DNA from: Actinospineispora eucalypti
GTDB taxonomy: Bacteria > Actinomycetota > Actinomycetes > Mycobacteriales > Pseudonocardiaceae
Direction of reading: 5' to 3'
NCBI GenBank assembly: GCA_014208095.1
Contig: JACHMT010000003.1
Span: forward strand, 868,001 to 932,000
DNA: 64,000 nucleotides
Content: more model-generated notes on this DNA
What the model was told of the DNA's origin: nothing
Seen by the model: only the letters and a program-made list of their open reading frames with translations
Databases searched by the model: none
How positions within the stretch are numbered: position 1 is the stretch's first letter
The DNA itself: not shown here

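Noticed and set aside
2..64000. A modular PKS or NRPS, the usual giant genes in actinomycetes
   Set aside because: No ketosynthase, acyltransferase, adenylation, condensation or carrier motifs were seen. The frame appears to lack Cys, which rules out a catalytic ketosynthase cysteine.
2..64000. Several separate genes in an operon
   Set aside because: No in-frame stop anywhere and no phase change, so no place for one protein to end before another starts.
2..64000. Promoters, terminators, riboswitches, tRNA or rRNA genes
   Set aside because: Coding potential is continuous on the minus strand; no intergenic space and no RNA-like features were recognised.

Overview
The window is high-GC DNA with actinobacterial codon use: G or C at nearly every third codon position, leucine TTA almost absent. 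It lies inside one enormous minus-strand gene. On the minus strand the frame whose codons start (plus-strand lowest base) at positions 2, 5, 8 and so on has no stop from 64000 down to 2, giving 21,333 consecutive sense codons. Neither the start nor the stop is in the window. No other convincing gene, RNA gene, promoter, terminator, IS element or CRISPR array was seen, and no intergenic space exists. The long open frames on the plus strand are codon-aligned shadows of this gene. Residue n of the visible part lies at plus-strand positions 64001-3n to 64003-3n. All domain boundaries below are approximate.

Layout, N- to C-terminal (64000 to 2). 64.0-61.1 kb: about 20 membrane segments. 61.1-57.2 kb: helical region and an HExxH metallopeptidase-like domain. 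57.2-55.3 kb: membrane hairpin and two retropepsin-like (DTGA) domains. 55.3-52.5 kb: helical region, membrane hairpin and an ADP-ribosyltransferase (ART)-like domain. 52.4-48.8 kb: TauE/SafE-like transporter and further membrane segments. 48.8-46.9 kb: an HE module, a second ART-like domain and a PI3/4-kinase-like fragment. 46.9-34.8 kb: repeats of an 'HE module' and an 'RET module' separated by helical stretches, membrane hairpins and two degenerate trypsin-like folds. 34.8-29.4 kb: two copies of a 1.6-kb duplication flanking a PP2C-like pseudo-phosphatase. 29.4-23.1 kb: three helix-turn-helix / homing-endonuclease-repeat-like units. 23.1-17.9 kb: more HE/RET modules, a GNAT-like domain and a metzincin-type HExxHxxGxxH motif. 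17.9-10.7 kb: helical region, membrane segments, a winged-helix array, an intact GGDEF domain and a degenerate one. 10.7-6.3 kb: a module paralogous to the one at 20 kb, and a DUF998-like membrane domain. 6.3-1.7 kb: an amidoligase-like plus HEQTH unit, then a degraded tandem copy. 1.7-0 kb: winged helices and a last membrane segment.

The whole reads as a mosaic membrane megaprotein built by repeated internal duplication. Many domains are recognisable enzyme folds, some with intact catalytic motifs and many without. I found no cysteine codon in the frame. The alternation of membrane hairpins, protease-like folds and independent enzymatic or DNA-binding domains is compatible with a bacterial polyprotein that is cut into parts, but this is inference.
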